Shown piece after piece: positions 9,367 through 18,453 of a DNA stretch of 64,000 bases; position 1 is the stretch's first letter, and the number at the start of each line of letters is the position of its first letter. This DNA is from Streptomyces sp. WMMB303. Lineage in GTDB: Bacteria; Actinomycetota; Actinomycetes; Streptomycetales; Streptomycetaceae. Below the pieces are notes generated by a model. The model had not been told where the DNA came from. It saw only the letters and a program-made list of their open reading frames with translations, and made no database searches. The stretch covers positions 5,611,001 through 5,675,000 of the forward strand of contig NZ_JARKIN010000001.1 of assembly GCF_029351045.1 (NCBI RefSeq), in the 5' to 3' direction. Made by a program: the position numbers and the translations under genes.

Positions 9367-12300
9367 TCACCCCGCCAGTTCGGCCATCCGGTCCCGGGTG
9401 GCGCGCACCTCGGCCCAGGGGAGGTCCGCGAGGTGACCGGCCAGCAGCTGCCACTCGGCCTCCGCGGCGCGGTAGTCGGCCAGCGCCTCCCCGGTGCGCC
9501 CCTGGGCGCGGTGGAACTCGGCCCGCCCGTGCAGGGCCCTGGCCGCGATGAGGGAGCCGCCCGCACGCGTACCGGACAGCTCCGCCAGCGCCCTGCCGAA
9601 CTCGCCGGCCGCCTGGTGGAGCTCGGGAGCGCCCGCGGGGAAGTACGCGCGCGCCGCGGCCAGCCGCAGCCACGCCTGTGCACGGCTCTCGGCCTCCGGG
9701 CCCTGGCGGGCCGCCTGCTCCAGCAGATGACACCCCTCGTACAGGTCGGGCAGGAAGTTCTCGCGTTCGTAGCGGAGCAGCAGGAGGCGGCCCAGCAGCA
9801 GCCCGGCCCTGGCCACGGTGGGACTGCCGGACGGGGCACGGGTGAGGGCCTCGCGCAGCGGACCCTCCGCGCGCGCGAGCGCCCCGACCTCGGTGAACAG
9901 CATCTCCCCCCACTCCACGAGCAGGTCGCCGCGCTGCGCGCTGTCGCGGTCCGACAACTGCTCGGCCTCCGCGTACGCCTCGGCCGCCGCTTCCAGGTCC
10001 CCGGTCTCGCGCAGCACCCGGGCGCGCTCGTGGACACAGCGCAACCGCAGTCCGGGGTGCTCCCCCGCCAGTCGTCCGGCGCGGGTCAGCACCTCGAGGC
10101 GCTCCTGCGGCGGTGCGCCGCTCAGCCGCAGGGCGGCCGCCAGGTCCAGGAGGGCACCGCAGTGCTGCGTCCGGTGCTCCTCGGGGTGCTGTCCGGGCAC
10201 CGCCGCCGGCCGGGGTTCGGAGGTCGTGGGGGCACCGGAGGGCTCGGAGGAACCGGGGGCGCGGTCTGCCAGCATGTCGCTCGCTTCGCGGAGTTCGCCG
10301 GCGGCCTCGGCGGCCGCCCGGTGACGGTGTTCGGGCGCGGTCCGGGCCAGTGCGAGCAGCACCCGGCCCAGCCGGAGTTTACGGGTGCGCTCGGCGTCCG
10401 CCGGGAGCGACGGGTCCGTCGTGTCCCGGCCGGGCGCCGTGGTGCGGCCCGCCAGTGAGCGCAAGAGCCCCTCGGCGCGCAGCAGGTGCCGGGTGCCCGC
10501 CGCGTCGGGCGCCGCCTGTCGGCCGCGCGCCTGCCACAGCGAGTACTCCACACCGGCGCGCTCCAGCAGCGTGCCGGGGTCGTCGCCGGTCAGCAGTTCG
10601 GCGGCCTCCCGGAGTAACGGCTCGGGTCCCTGCGGGCTGCGGCGTACGGAGGCCGTGCCGGCGAGGGCGTGCAGCACCCTGCCCAGGGCCAGCCGGGCGC
10701 GCGGGCTGTCGTGGTCGGCGGCGCGGGCGGCCTCGCCCACCGAGCGGGCCCGGTGGAGGAGTTGGATGTCGCCCTGGTCGCGCCAGCGGCGCAGCAGCCG
10801 TTCGGCCTCGGCCACCTGGTCGACCGCGGTCTGCTCGGGCAGGTAGAAGCGGACCACTTCGGCGGGGATCGTGGCGAACATCTCGTCCCCGTCCTCGGCC
10901 TCGTCCGGCTCCGTGACCTCCTCCGCGGGACCTCCGGGTGACCGGACCGGATGCGCCCGGCCGGCGCGGCCGGAGAGCTGGGCGACGGCCACGGCGGCGA
11001 AGTTGCGGGTGCCCTTGCCGAAGCGCTGCGCCACGTAGCCGGACAGGTGCTTGAGGATGAGGACGGCGGCGCCCTGGTCGAGCGACTGCAGCAGCAGTTC
11101 GCGGACTCCCGGCGCGAACGCGTAGCGCGGCCCGGACGGTTCTCCGCGGTCGTCTGCCGCCTCCTCGCGGCCCTGCGGGCCGTCTTCTTCCGGCAGCCGG
11201 GTCAGCAGTCCGGACAGCAGCACTTCGGCCAGTTCCATCGGCCCCGTGTCGGGCAGCATCGCCTCCTGCACCAGGTGGATGACCGGCAGCAGCAGCGGCA
11301 CCACCGCCAGGTGCACGGCCAGGTCGAGGGCTCCGGGTGAGGCGCTGTTGCGGAACTCGCGCAGCAGAGTGCGGGCCGGAACGGCGCCCGGGGAGGTACG
11401 TGGCGCGGGCATCGCCGGATGCCGGGGCAGCACCCAGGCCGCGGCGCCGGCGACCGCCCGCTCGCTGTCGGTGCCCAGCAGCCGCGCCCAGTTGCCCAGC
11501 GCCTCGGGCGTGGGGAGCAGCACCGGCACCGGCACGGCGTCGTCCTGCTCGGGCGCGTCGAAGCTGTCCGGTTCGAAGGTGACGCGCCCGCCGGCGCTGC
11601 GCTCGCGCAGCAGCAGACCGGGCTCGGCCGGCAGCGCGGTACGCGGCCACAGCCGGGGCGGCAGCGGTTGCACCACGGCCAGCGGGGCGCGCCCGGACCA
11701 GTGGTGCAGCAGCCGCTGGGCGCGGCCGTCCTGCCACAGCGCGCCGACGCAGTCGCTGACCACGAGGGTGAGCCGGCGCCCGGTGGTGTCACGGTACTCG
11801 TCAGCGGGGCGCAGCCGTGCGGTCCCGGCCGCGGGGCCGGTGCCGATCAGCGGGGCCCCGTCCGGGGCGCGGTGCAGGTAGCGGACCTGGACGTCGCGGA
11901 AGGCGCCGAGCTGTTCGAAGGTCTGTCGCAGCCGCTCCAGGGTGGGCTGCCACACCGACGCGGTGGGCGAGGCGTCCATGAGGAGCTGGATCTCGCTGTA
12001 GCGGCGTACCTCGGTGCCGAAGACCGGCAGCACGGTGGTGGAGCGGGCGCTCAGGTCGGCGGTGGCCGCCTCGTCCAGCGCGCCGGTGGCCGGGGGCAAC
12101 GGCGGCCGGTAGCCGTGCAGGGGGCGCAGTGCGTGCTGCAGCTCCAGCAGTCCGGACAGCGCCCCCGCCGCGGGCGCCCGCACCGGGAAGCCCGCGGGCG
12201 TGCCCCCGCCGTGCCGGCGCGGTGCGAACAGCGAGACCGGCGCCGTGCGCTCCTGGACCGGGTGGGGGTCGGCGGGTTCGTCGGCGTCGTGGTCCTCGAC

Positions 12301-12576
12301 TGGGGGCATGGGAGGCTCCGGCTGCGGCGTCCGGCTCCCTTGGTAGCGGGGGCCGGTGGAGTCCGCGTCGGGTTCCCGTGCAGCGCCGCCCGCCGCGAAG
12401 CGGGCGAGCCACAGCGCCTCGGCGAGCTCTTCGGAACCCGACTCCCGGCCCGCGGCGCGCAGCCGGGCGACCAGTTCCGTGACGTCCTGCCGGTACCGCT
12501 GCGCGGGACCCGGTTCCGCGGTGGACTCCCGGCCACTGCCCGGAGGGCGCCGCGGCGGGGTCGACGCCGCACTCAT
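9367..12576 (-). CDS. vWA-like protein of SAV_2336 type, with helical-repeat C-terminus
   Basis: The 1069-residue protein starts 7 bp after the MoxR gene. A low-complexity N-terminus (1-175) leads to a von Willebrand A-like domain beginning TVLPVFGTEVRRYSEIQLLM. It keeps a reduced MIDAS motif (DASPTAS, residues 201-207) and a second strand with LTLVVSDCVGALW. From about 580 onward, repeated Ala/Leu/Arg-rich helix pairs look like degenerate TPRs. Proteins of this type are annotated SAV_2336 N-terminal domain-related. In vWA-MoxR-VMAP ternary systems the vWA protein is the partner remodelled by the MoxR ATPase. The assignment rests on the motif plus its place between the ATPase and the effector-side genes. 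Confidence 0.72.
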   Translation of the reverse strand: MSAASTPPRRPPGSGRESTAEPGPAQRYRQDVTELVARLRAAGRESGSEELAEALWLARFAAGGAAREPDADSTGPRYQGSRTPQPEPPMPPVEDHDADEPADPHPVQERTAPVSLFAPRRHGGGTPAGFPVRAPAAGALSGLLELQHALRPLHGYRPPLPPATGALDEAATADLSARSTTVLPVFGTEVRRYSEIQLLMDASPTASVWQPTLERLRQTFEQLGAFRDVQVRYLHRAPDGAPLIGTGPAAGTARLRPADEYRDTTGRRLTLVVSDCVGALWQDGRAQRLLHHWSGRAPLAVVQPLPPRLWPRTALPAEPGLLLRERSAGGRVTFEPDSFDAPEQDDAVPVPVLLPTPEALGNWARLLGTDSERAVAGAAAWVLPRHPAMPAPRTSPGAVPARTLLREFRNSASPGALDLAVHLAVVPLLLPVIHLVQEAMLPDTGPMELAEVLLSGLLTRLPEEDGPQGREEAADDRGEPSGPRYAFAPGVRELLLQSLDQGAAVLILKHLSGYVAQRFGKGTRNFAAVAVAQLSGRAGRAHPVRSPGGPAEEVTEPDEAEDGDEMFATIPAEVVRFYLPEQTAVDQVAEAERLLRRWRDQGDIQLLHRARSVGEAARAADHDSPRARLALGRVLHALAGTASVRRSPQGPEPLLREAAELLTGDDPGTLLERAGVEYSLWQARGRQAAPDAAGTRHLLRAEGLLRSLAGRTTAPGRDTTDPSLPADAERTRKLRLGRVLLALARTAPEHRHRAAAEAAGELREASDMLADRAPGSSEPSGAPTTSEPRPAAVPGQHPEEHRTQHCGALLDLAAALRLSGAPPQERLEVLTRAGRLAGEHPGLRLRCVHERARVLRETGDLEAAAEAYAEAEQLSDRDSAQRGDLLVEWGEMLFTEVGALARAEGPLREALTRAPSGSPTVARAGLLLGRLLLLRYERENFLPDLYEGCHLLEQAARQGPEAESRAQAWLRLAAARAYFPAGAPELHQAAGEFGRALAELSGTRAGGSLIAARALHGRAEFHRAQGRTGEALADYRAAEAEWQLLAGHLADLPWAEVRATRDRMAELAG

Positions 12577-12583
12577 GTCACGG

Positions 12584-13639
12584 TCACCTCGGGCGGTCGA
12601 GCGGCCGCAGCAGCATCTCGGCGAGCCGGTCGCGGGAGACCCGCTCGACGCCCGAGGCGTGCTGGGTGAGGAACAGGGCGTTGAGGAGCTGGTCGGTGGC
12701 GATGACCTGGCCCGGCTGACGCCGCAGGAATCGCTGGACCAGTTCGGCGCCGTCCTCCAGCGCCTCCTCTCCCAGATGCGCGAGGACCATCGCGGCGAGC
12801 TGCTCGTCGCCGGGCGGTTTGAGGTCGAGCTGGATGCAGCGGCGCAGCAGGGCTGCCGGGAAGTCCCGCTCTCCGTTGGAGGTGAGCACGATGAACGGGA
12901 AGGCGGTGCAGCGCACCCGGCCGCCCTCGATCCGGGCCCGGTCGCCGTCCGCTGTCAGCACCTCGGTGACCGGCTCGCGGTCGGCGATGCGTTCCAGTTC
13001 GGGAAGGGTGAACTCGCCGTCCTCCAAGACGTTCAGCAGGTCGCTGGGCAGGTCGATGTCGCTCTTGTCCAGCTCGTCGACGAGCAGCACCCTGGGCAGC
13101 GGTACCCCGCCCGGCTCGGCGGGGCGTGCGGGCAGCAGCGCGGTACCGAGCGGGCCCAGCCGCAGGTAGGAGCCGATCGGCGGGCGGGCGGACGGGGTGC
13201 CGTCTCCGGCCACCGCGCGGTCCAGTTGGACGTCCTGCAGCCGGCCGATGGCGTCGTAGTGGTAGAGCCCGTCCTGCAGGGTGGTGCGGCTGACGATGGG
13301 CCAGCGCAGCACTCTGCCCAGGCCCAGCTCGTGCGCGACCGCGTGCGCGAGGGTGGATTTCCCGGTGCCGGGATTGCCGGTGACCAGCAGCGGACGGCGC
13401 AGGTACAGGGCCGCGTTGACGGCCTCGACCTCCTCCGGGCGCGGGTGGAGGCTCTCGACCAGGCGGCGCCGGGCGCCCAGTCGCCTGGCGGTGTCGGCGC
13501 CCTCCGGGCCGGTCCCGCCGTCCGGGGAGTCCGGTCCGGTGCCGGCGCCGGTGAAGTCGCGCCAGGGCGGCGGGTCGGGCAGCTCGCGCACAGCCTCGTG
13601 CGGCACCCCCGCACCGCGGTAGATGCGCCAATCGCTCAC
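12584..13639 (-). CDS. MoxR-type AAA+ ATPase
   Basis: The 351-residue protein has Walker A GNPGTGKST (88-96), Walker B VLLVDELDKSD (184-194), a sensor-1 segment FIVLTSNGERDFP and an arginine-finger segment AALLRRC. This is the AAA_5/MoxR layout, and such ATPases act as chaperones on vWA-domain partners. ATG overlaps the stop of the trypsin/VMAP gene by 4 bp (ATGA), and the vWA gene follows after 7 bp, so the three are one translational unit. About 55 N-terminal residues (to LGARRRLVESL) precede the AAA core and may carry a partner-binding element. Confidence 0.9.
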   Translation of the reverse strand: MSDWRIYRGAGVPHEAVRELPDPPPWRDFTGAGTGPDSPDGGTGPEGADTARRLGARRRLVESLHPRPEEVEAVNAALYLRRPLLVTGNPGTGKSTLAHAVAHELGLGRVLRWPIVSRTTLQDGLYHYDAIGRLQDVQLDRAVAGDGTPSARPPIGSYLRLGPLGTALLPARPAEPGGVPLPRVLLVDELDKSDIDLPSDLLNVLEDGEFTLPELERIADREPVTEVLTADGDRARIEGGRVRCTAFPFIVLTSNGERDFPAALLRRCIQLDLKPPGDEQLAAMVLAHLGEEALEDGAELVQRFLRRQPGQVIATDQLLNALFLTQHASGVERVSRDRLAEMLLRPLDRPR

Positions 13640-15942
13640 GGTGTGCTCCTCAACGCTGTCGGCGGCCTGGGCATGAGCGGTGGTTCGCGCAGCGGTCCGT
13701 CCCCCGAGGTCCTGTGGGGCGGATCGTAGAGCAGGACGATATGCCGTGCCCAGGCCGACGAGGGATCAATTGGCATGCTGTTGACGCCTGTTGACTCTTC
13801 CGGGTCATCGGCCGGCTCGGCGTTGCGGTTGCGCAGGGTCCTGATGTGCAGCGGGACCTGCCGCGCGGAGTGCGCCTCGGCCAGCAGTTCGGCGGCGCGC
13901 CGGTGGAACTCGGCGCAGTCGTCGTGGTCCTGGCCGTCGCCGCAGCCGTGCCGCCACAGTGCCATGGCGTGCCCGGCGCCGAGCGCCGCCGCCATGGCCC
14001 GCGCGCCCGGGCCGCTGCCGACCCGTGCGCAGTAGACCGGCACCGCACCGGACGTCGCGGCGCGCAGCCTTCCGTAGGTGGCCTGCCCGCCCTCGGAACC
14101 GGGCGTGTCGTGCCCCTGGCCGGGGACTTCCCGGCGCAGCGGCACGGCCTCCAAAGGGCCGGCGAGGACGGCGGCGGCGCGGGTGCGGCACTCGGGGGTG
14201 AAGCCCTGGTCCTTGCGCGTCCGGTCGCGCACGACCACGAGTCTGCGCTGCCCCAGCGGCATGGTGTGCGGGTTGAACGGGTCGTCGGGGTCGTAGGGGC
14301 GGGCCCGCCAGGCGTCCACCGGTTCGTCGAACAGCGGGCGGGGCAGCATGAACTCCACCGCCGCGAGATGGTCGTCCACATCGCACTGGTCGAGCGCCTG
14401 GGACAGCGCGCCGCGCACCGCCTCCTCCAGCCCGGAGCGCGGCGCGTCCTCCCGGCTCTGCTCGACGGTGATCTCCTCGCGCTCGCCGTCCTCTTCCGCG
14501 GTCTGGTCCACGTCGGGCAGGCACCCGAAGGCTCCGGCGGCGGCCTCACCGGGGAGTTCGTCCTTGTCGGCCGGGCGCACCAGCGCCACCCGCCAAGCGT
14601 GCCGACCGGAGCCGTAGATGTCCGGATCTATCTCCACCAGTACGTCGGCGCGTGGCGCGGAGGCCGCGCGGTGGCCGTCCAGCACGCCGGGGACCTGGGC
14701 TCGGATGACGTCGTTGAGCAGGGTCCGGGCCGTGCGCTCCACCCACTCGCGCAGTTCGGCCAGCGCGCGGACCGCGCGCGGCGTACGCCCGGGACCTGAT
14801 CGGTGGAGCGCGGCCGTCACCTTCGCGGCGTACAGCACCACCGCTTCCAGCGCGAGGTCCGGGGACGGTTCCTCCTCGGCCGTGCTGTGGTCCCGCGGGT
14901 CGTAGAGCAGGCCCGCACCCTCCCGCCAGGAGCGCGGATCGTGGTCGCGGAGCGTGTAGGGCCGGCGCAGGACCATGTTCCGCGCCTCGTTGGCCAGTTG
15001 CAGCACCTGCCCGGCCCCGGCGGGCGGCTCGATCTCGGCGAACAGCGCGTACAGCTCCGCGCGCCGGTCGACCGTGAATCCGTAGGCGGGCTCGCCGCCG
15101 GTGGGGCCCAGCCGGGCGTGCTGCCGGTGCCAGCTGTGGCCGAATCCGGTGTAGCGGCTCAGGTGGTGCCTGTCGTGTGCGGAGAGCACTTCGTGCAGCA
15201 CCCGGGCGCCGCGCGGTCCCGCGTCGCACAGTTTGCGCAGGGCCGTGACGGGTGTCGCCAGGCCCGTGCCCGGCCGCCGCCCCGCTCCCTTGCTGACACC
15301 GAGCACCGTGCCGCGCCGCTGGTCGAGCACGGGCCCGCCGGAGCAGCCCTCGGTCAGCTGGTCGCCGCTGAGCATCAGCGGCCGGCCGACGACCCCGGTG
15401 GCCTTCCCGAGCCCGGTGAAGAACATCTGCTCGCCCCGGACCTCGCCCGGCGCCCAGCCGTACAGTCCGATCTCCGCGGGGGTCAGCACGGAACGGTCGC
15501 TCAGCCACAGGCAGTCGGCGTCCTCGGCGCCCGGCACCCGCACCAGCGCGAGGTCGGGGAAGGGCCAGGGGGAGGGTGGTGCCTGGGGGTCCTCGGGGCG
15601 CGGCAGTCCGAAGGCCAGCTCTCCGAGGAGGACGGTGCCGCCGCCCCCGCCGGTGCCGTCCGTGGCGGGGGCGTCCGCGCTGTCCGCGGCGTCCCCGATC
15701 GTGATGCCGATGGCGCGCTCCCCCCTCCAGACGGGCGCGGCCCCCTTGCCGAGGACGTGTGCGCACGTGAGGACCCATCCGGGAGCGACGAAGAAGCCGC
15801 TCCCCCAGAACGCTCGCCGGCTCCTGTCGCTGCGGCGGCTGTCGCCGCTTGTCCCGCTGCTTCCGTCGTACCCCTCGGGGGGTGCCCCGATGCGCACGAC
15901 CGAGGCGCGAACGGAGTCGGCGAGGTTCACGGGGGCGTTCAT
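13636..15942 (-). CDS. Trypsin-like serine protease fused to VMAP-type C-terminal domain
   Basis: About 768 residues from ATG 15942. The N-terminal 250 residues are a trypsin-fold protease with a complete triad: His in VLTCAHVLG (about 62), Asp in FPDLALVRV (about 130) and Ser in TEGCSGGPVLD (about 201). The remainder matches the VMAP middle/C-terminal organisation, including EFMLPRPLFDEPVDAWR near residue 553. There is no signal peptide, so it is probably a cytosolic protease effector controlled by the MoxR/vWA pair. A GTG at 15960 is an alternative start; neither start has a clear ribosome binding site. The target of proteolysis is unknown. Confidence 0.82.
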   Translation of the reverse strand: MNAPVNLADSVRASVVRIGAPPEGYDGSSGTSGDSRRSDRSRRAFWGSGFFVAPGWVLTCAHVLGKGAAPVWRGERAIGITIGDAADSADAPATDGTGGGGGTVLLGELAFGLPRPEDPQAPPSPWPFPDLALVRVPGAEDADCLWLSDRSVLTPAEIGLYGWAPGEVRGEQMFFTGLGKATGVVGRPLMLSGDQLTEGCSGGPVLDQRRGTVLGVSKGAGRRPGTGLATPVTALRKLCDAGPRGARVLHEVLSAHDRHHLSRYTGFGHSWHRQHARLGPTGGEPAYGFTVDRRAELYALFAEIEPPAGAGQVLQLANEARNMVLRRPYTLRDHDPRSWREGAGLLYDPRDHSTAEEEPSPDLALEAVVLYAAKVTAALHRSGPGRTPRAVRALAELREWVERTARTLLNDVIRAQVPGVLDGHRAASAPRADVLVEIDPDIYGSGRHAWRVALVRPADKDELPGEAAAGAFGCLPDVDQTAEEDGEREEITVEQSREDAPRSGLEEAVRGALSQALDQCDVDDHLAAVEFMLPRPLFDEPVDAWRARPYDPDDPFNPHTMPLGQRRLVVVRDRTRKDQGFTPECRTRAAAVLAGPLEAVPLRREVPGQGHDTPGSEGGQATYGRLRAATSGAVPVYCARVGSGPGARAMAAALGAGHAMALWRHGCGDGQDHDDCAEFHRRAAELLAEAHSARQVPLHIRTLRNRNAEPADDPEESTGVNSMPIDPSSAWARHIVLLYDPPHRTSGDGPLREPPLMPRPPTALRSTP

Positions 15943-16311
15943 ACGGCACAGGGCGCGCACGGCAGCACGCCGAATCGTGAACCGCCGCGTCGCGCGGCTC
16001 GCGCTCCTGTCACAACGCTCCCCCCTCTACGCCGCGTCCCCCTCGACCCACCAGCAGGCTAGTGGCCGCAACTGACAGGCGGGAGTCCCGGGTTCACAGC
16101 CCGCCCGCCCCCCCTGTTGCCGGGTGGGACGGTGGTCCGCTCCCCGGCCTGAGGTCCGCCGGGCCGCGGCCCGCGGGTCCGGCGTGTGCCGGTTCGCCGT
16201 CCGCCGCTTCGCCGTCGGTCCGCGGCCCGTCGGTCCGCAGTCACCTGTTCACCGCGGCCCGGCCCGGGCGGCGACCGGGGAGTGCGCTGGGCACTGCGGC
16301 GCCGGAGCGCG
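15943..16311. other. Gene-free gap inside the conflict block
   Basis: No convincing reading frame or RNA was seen in these 369 bp between the trypsin-co-occurring gene and the protease gene. It probably holds the promoter of the protease-ATPase-vWA operon on the minus strand. Confidence 0.4.
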
Positions 16312-16713
16312 TCAGCCGTCGCGCGCGCCGGTGCTCCCGGCGCCGGAGTCCGGCCCGGGGCCCGCCAGCTCGGGCTTGCGCCAGGTGAGAGTGACGGAGA
16401 CGGCGCCCTTGGCCTCACCCTCGGCGAGGACCGCGGCCAGGGCCTTGCCGGACTTGACGGCGAGTTCGACGCCGAACGTCGCGCTGACCTCGTCGGGGCG
16501 CGCGTGCCGGGCGGCGGCGAGCACCGCGGAGCCCACTCCGCCGATCACCTCGTTGAGCTGCTGGGCCCGTGCGACGAGCATGTCCTGCATGCCGACGTCG
16601 TCGTACTGGAACTCCTCGGCCTCCAACGGCACTTCGTCGTCGTCCAGGACGTGCACCCGGGCCAGTACCGTCTCCCCGCCCGGCAATGTGATCTCCCGGA
16701 TCTCCTGCTCCAT
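16312..16713 (-). CDS. CU044_2847-family protein (Trypco1, trypsin-co-occurring domain)
   Basis: A 133-residue protein starting MEQEIREITLPGGETVLARV. It is a compact alpha/beta domain containing EFQYDDVGMQDMLVARAQQL and ending in a beta strand, AVSVTLTWRKPEL, then a short Gly/Ser tail. This matches the small CU044_2847 family that co-occurs with trypsin-like proteases in actinobacterial conflict systems. ATG 16713 is chosen because GAGGGGGG lies 5 nt upstream; upstream in-frame codons are unsupported. It is transcribed toward the protease gene 370 bp away and is probably its regulatory or adaptor partner. The biochemical role is unknown. Confidence 0.8.
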   Translation of the reverse strand: MEQEIREITLPGGETVLARVHVLDDDEVPLEAEEFQYDDVGMQDMLVARAQQLNEVIGGVGSAVLAAARHARPDEVSATFGVELAVKSGKALAAVLAEGEAKGAVSVTLTWRKPELAGPGPDSGAGSTGARDG

Positions 16714-16908
16714 GTGCGCCCCCCTCGCCTCCGCCGCCGACGCTCCCGTCGAGGCCCTGCTCGACCTCAACCTGCCCTGTACGGACCACCTTTGAACCCT
16801 CCCGGCCCTCCGGTCCCGACCGCACCGGCCGGGACCGGACCGGGAGCCGGCCGGGGACCGGACGGAACGCCGGGCCCCGCACGCCAGTCGCCCTGCGGCG
16901 CGGCGCTC

Positions 16909-18348
16909 CTAGCTCGCGGCCGGCCGCGCGGCGTCCGGGCGGGGGTCGAGGGGGGTGAGCACGCCGAGACGGTCCTCCACCGCCTGAGCGGCGTCCAGGC
17001 ACAGGTCCTCGCGGAACGCGCGCCCGACGAGCTGCACACCGAGCGGCAGTCCGTCGGCCACTCCGGTGGGCACGGCGACCGCGGGCACGCCCGCGAAGCT
17101 GGTCGCCGTGCACAGGCGCATTCCCGAGCCGACCCGCTCCCGTCCGGCCCGGTCGCGTGACTCCAGGCCGGGTTCGACGGGCGGCTCGGTGAACACCGGC
17201 CCCAGCAGCAGCGGGTAGGTGTCGAGGAACTCCGCCCACGAGCGGCGGACGTTCAGCCATACCCCCATCAGGTGCATGAACTCCGCGGCGGTCGCGGGCG
17301 GGGTCTTCTCCATGTCCATCTCGATGTAGCGGCCCCCACCCTCACCGAGGAGGGTGCGCAGCACCGGCCAGTTGGGGGCGAACTCGGTCAGGACGATCCG
17401 CTGGTACGCCTCCAGCGCCTCGTCCAGCCGCGGAACGTCCGCCACCTCCCGCACGTCGTAGCCGGCGTCGCGCAGCGCGTCGGCCGCGGCCGTGACGGCG
17501 CCGCTGACCGCGGGGTGGACGCCGTGGCCGCCGGGGTCGGCGACGACCGCGACCCGCACCGGCCCGGGCAGCGGCTCACCGTTGACGGGCACCGGAACGG
17601 CCCGCGGGTCCCGCGGATCGGAGCCGGCCAGCGCCTCGTACGCCAGCCGCAGATCGGCGGTCGTGCGCGCCAGGGGCCCGTCGGTGACGAGTATCTGCGA
17701 GGCCGGTCCCGGGTCGTCCGAGCCGAAGAGCCGGTGGTCGGCGGGGAACCTGCCGACGGTGGGCTTGAGTCCCGTCACCCCGCAGAACGAGGCCGGGATC
17801 CGCACCGACCCGCCGGAGTCGTTGCCGAGGCCGAGCGCGGCCATGCCGGTGGCGACGGCCGCTCCGTCGCCACCGCTGCTGCCGCCCGGAGTCCGGCTCG
17901 GATCCCACGGGTTGACGGTGTCGCCGAACAGTTCGCTGCGGGTGTGCATCCCGGCCAGGATCAGGGTGGGGATGTTGCTGTGGCCGATGGGCACGGCCCC
18001 GGCGGCGCGCAGCCGGGCCACCGGGGGCGCGTCGGCCTCCGCGACCAGATCGCGGAAGCGGGGGACTCCCATCGTGGTCGGTACGCCCTCGACGCCCGTG
18101 GTCTCCTTCACCGTGAAGGGCACTCCGGCGAGCGGCCCCAGTTCCGCGCCGGCGGCCCGGCGCGCGTCCGTGCGCGCCGCGGCTTCCCGCGCGCGCTCGG
18201 CCATGAGCTGAGTCACCGCGTTGATCCGCGGGTTCACGTCGGCGATGCGATCCAGATGGCTGCCGACCAATTCGGCGGCCGATACGTCGCCGTTCCGGAC
18301 CGCCGCCGCCTGGGCCGCGGCCGGCATCCTCCAAAGGGCGTCCCGCAC
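16909..18348 (-). CDS. Amidase-signature family hydrolase
   Basis: A 479-residue amidase-signature enzyme that hydrolyses a carboxamide bond; the substrate is unknown. The Ser-cisSer-Lys triad is visible: Lys in GVPFTVKETTG (about 81), the GGSSGG loop (about 155-160) and Ser in GNDSGGSVRIP (about 181). GTG 18348 is preferred because GGGAGGG lies 8 nt upstream; ATG 18327 has its GGAGG touching the codon. It is divergent from a TetR-family gene, and the shared 105-bp spacer holds a perfect inverted repeat, so the regulator probably controls it. It lies just upstream of the conflict block on the same strand, separated from it by 195 bp. Confidence 0.9.
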   Translation of the reverse strand: MRDALWRMPAAAQAAAVRNGDVSAAELVGSHLDRIADVNPRINAVTQLMAERAREAAARTDARRAAGAELGPLAGVPFTVKETTGVEGVPTTMGVPRFRDLVAEADAPPVARLRAAGAVPIGHSNIPTLILAGMHTRSELFGDTVNPWDPSRTPGGSSGGDGAAVATGMAALGLGNDSGGSVRIPASFCGVTGLKPTVGRFPADHRLFGSDDPGPASQILVTDGPLARTTADLRLAYEALAGSDPRDPRAVPVPVNGEPLPGPVRVAVVADPGGHGVHPAVSGAVTAAADALRDAGYDVREVADVPRLDEALEAYQRIVLTEFAPNWPVLRTLLGEGGGRYIEMDMEKTPPATAAEFMHLMGVWLNVRRSWAEFLDTYPLLLGPVFTEPPVEPGLESRDRAGRERVGSGMRLCTATSFAGVPAVAVPTGVADGLPLGVQLVGRAFREDLCLDAAQAVEDRLGVLTPLDPRPDAARPAAS

Positions 18349-18418
18349 GATTGCTGCCCTCCCGTTCCTGTGTCGAATCCTGAGTCGAAGTGCTGGCCGC
18401 AGCACCCTAACCCAGATC

Positions 18419-18434
18419 CGATACACTCGTATCG
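18419..18434. promoter_or_regulatory. Inverted repeat, probable TetR operator
   Basis: CGATAC-actc-GTATCG, perfect 6-bp arms, in the spacer between the divergent amidase and TetR genes. It lies 20 bp before the TetR start and would overlap promoters in both directions. Confidence 0.55.
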
Positions 18435-18453
18435 AATTAAGGAGGCGCCCCGC

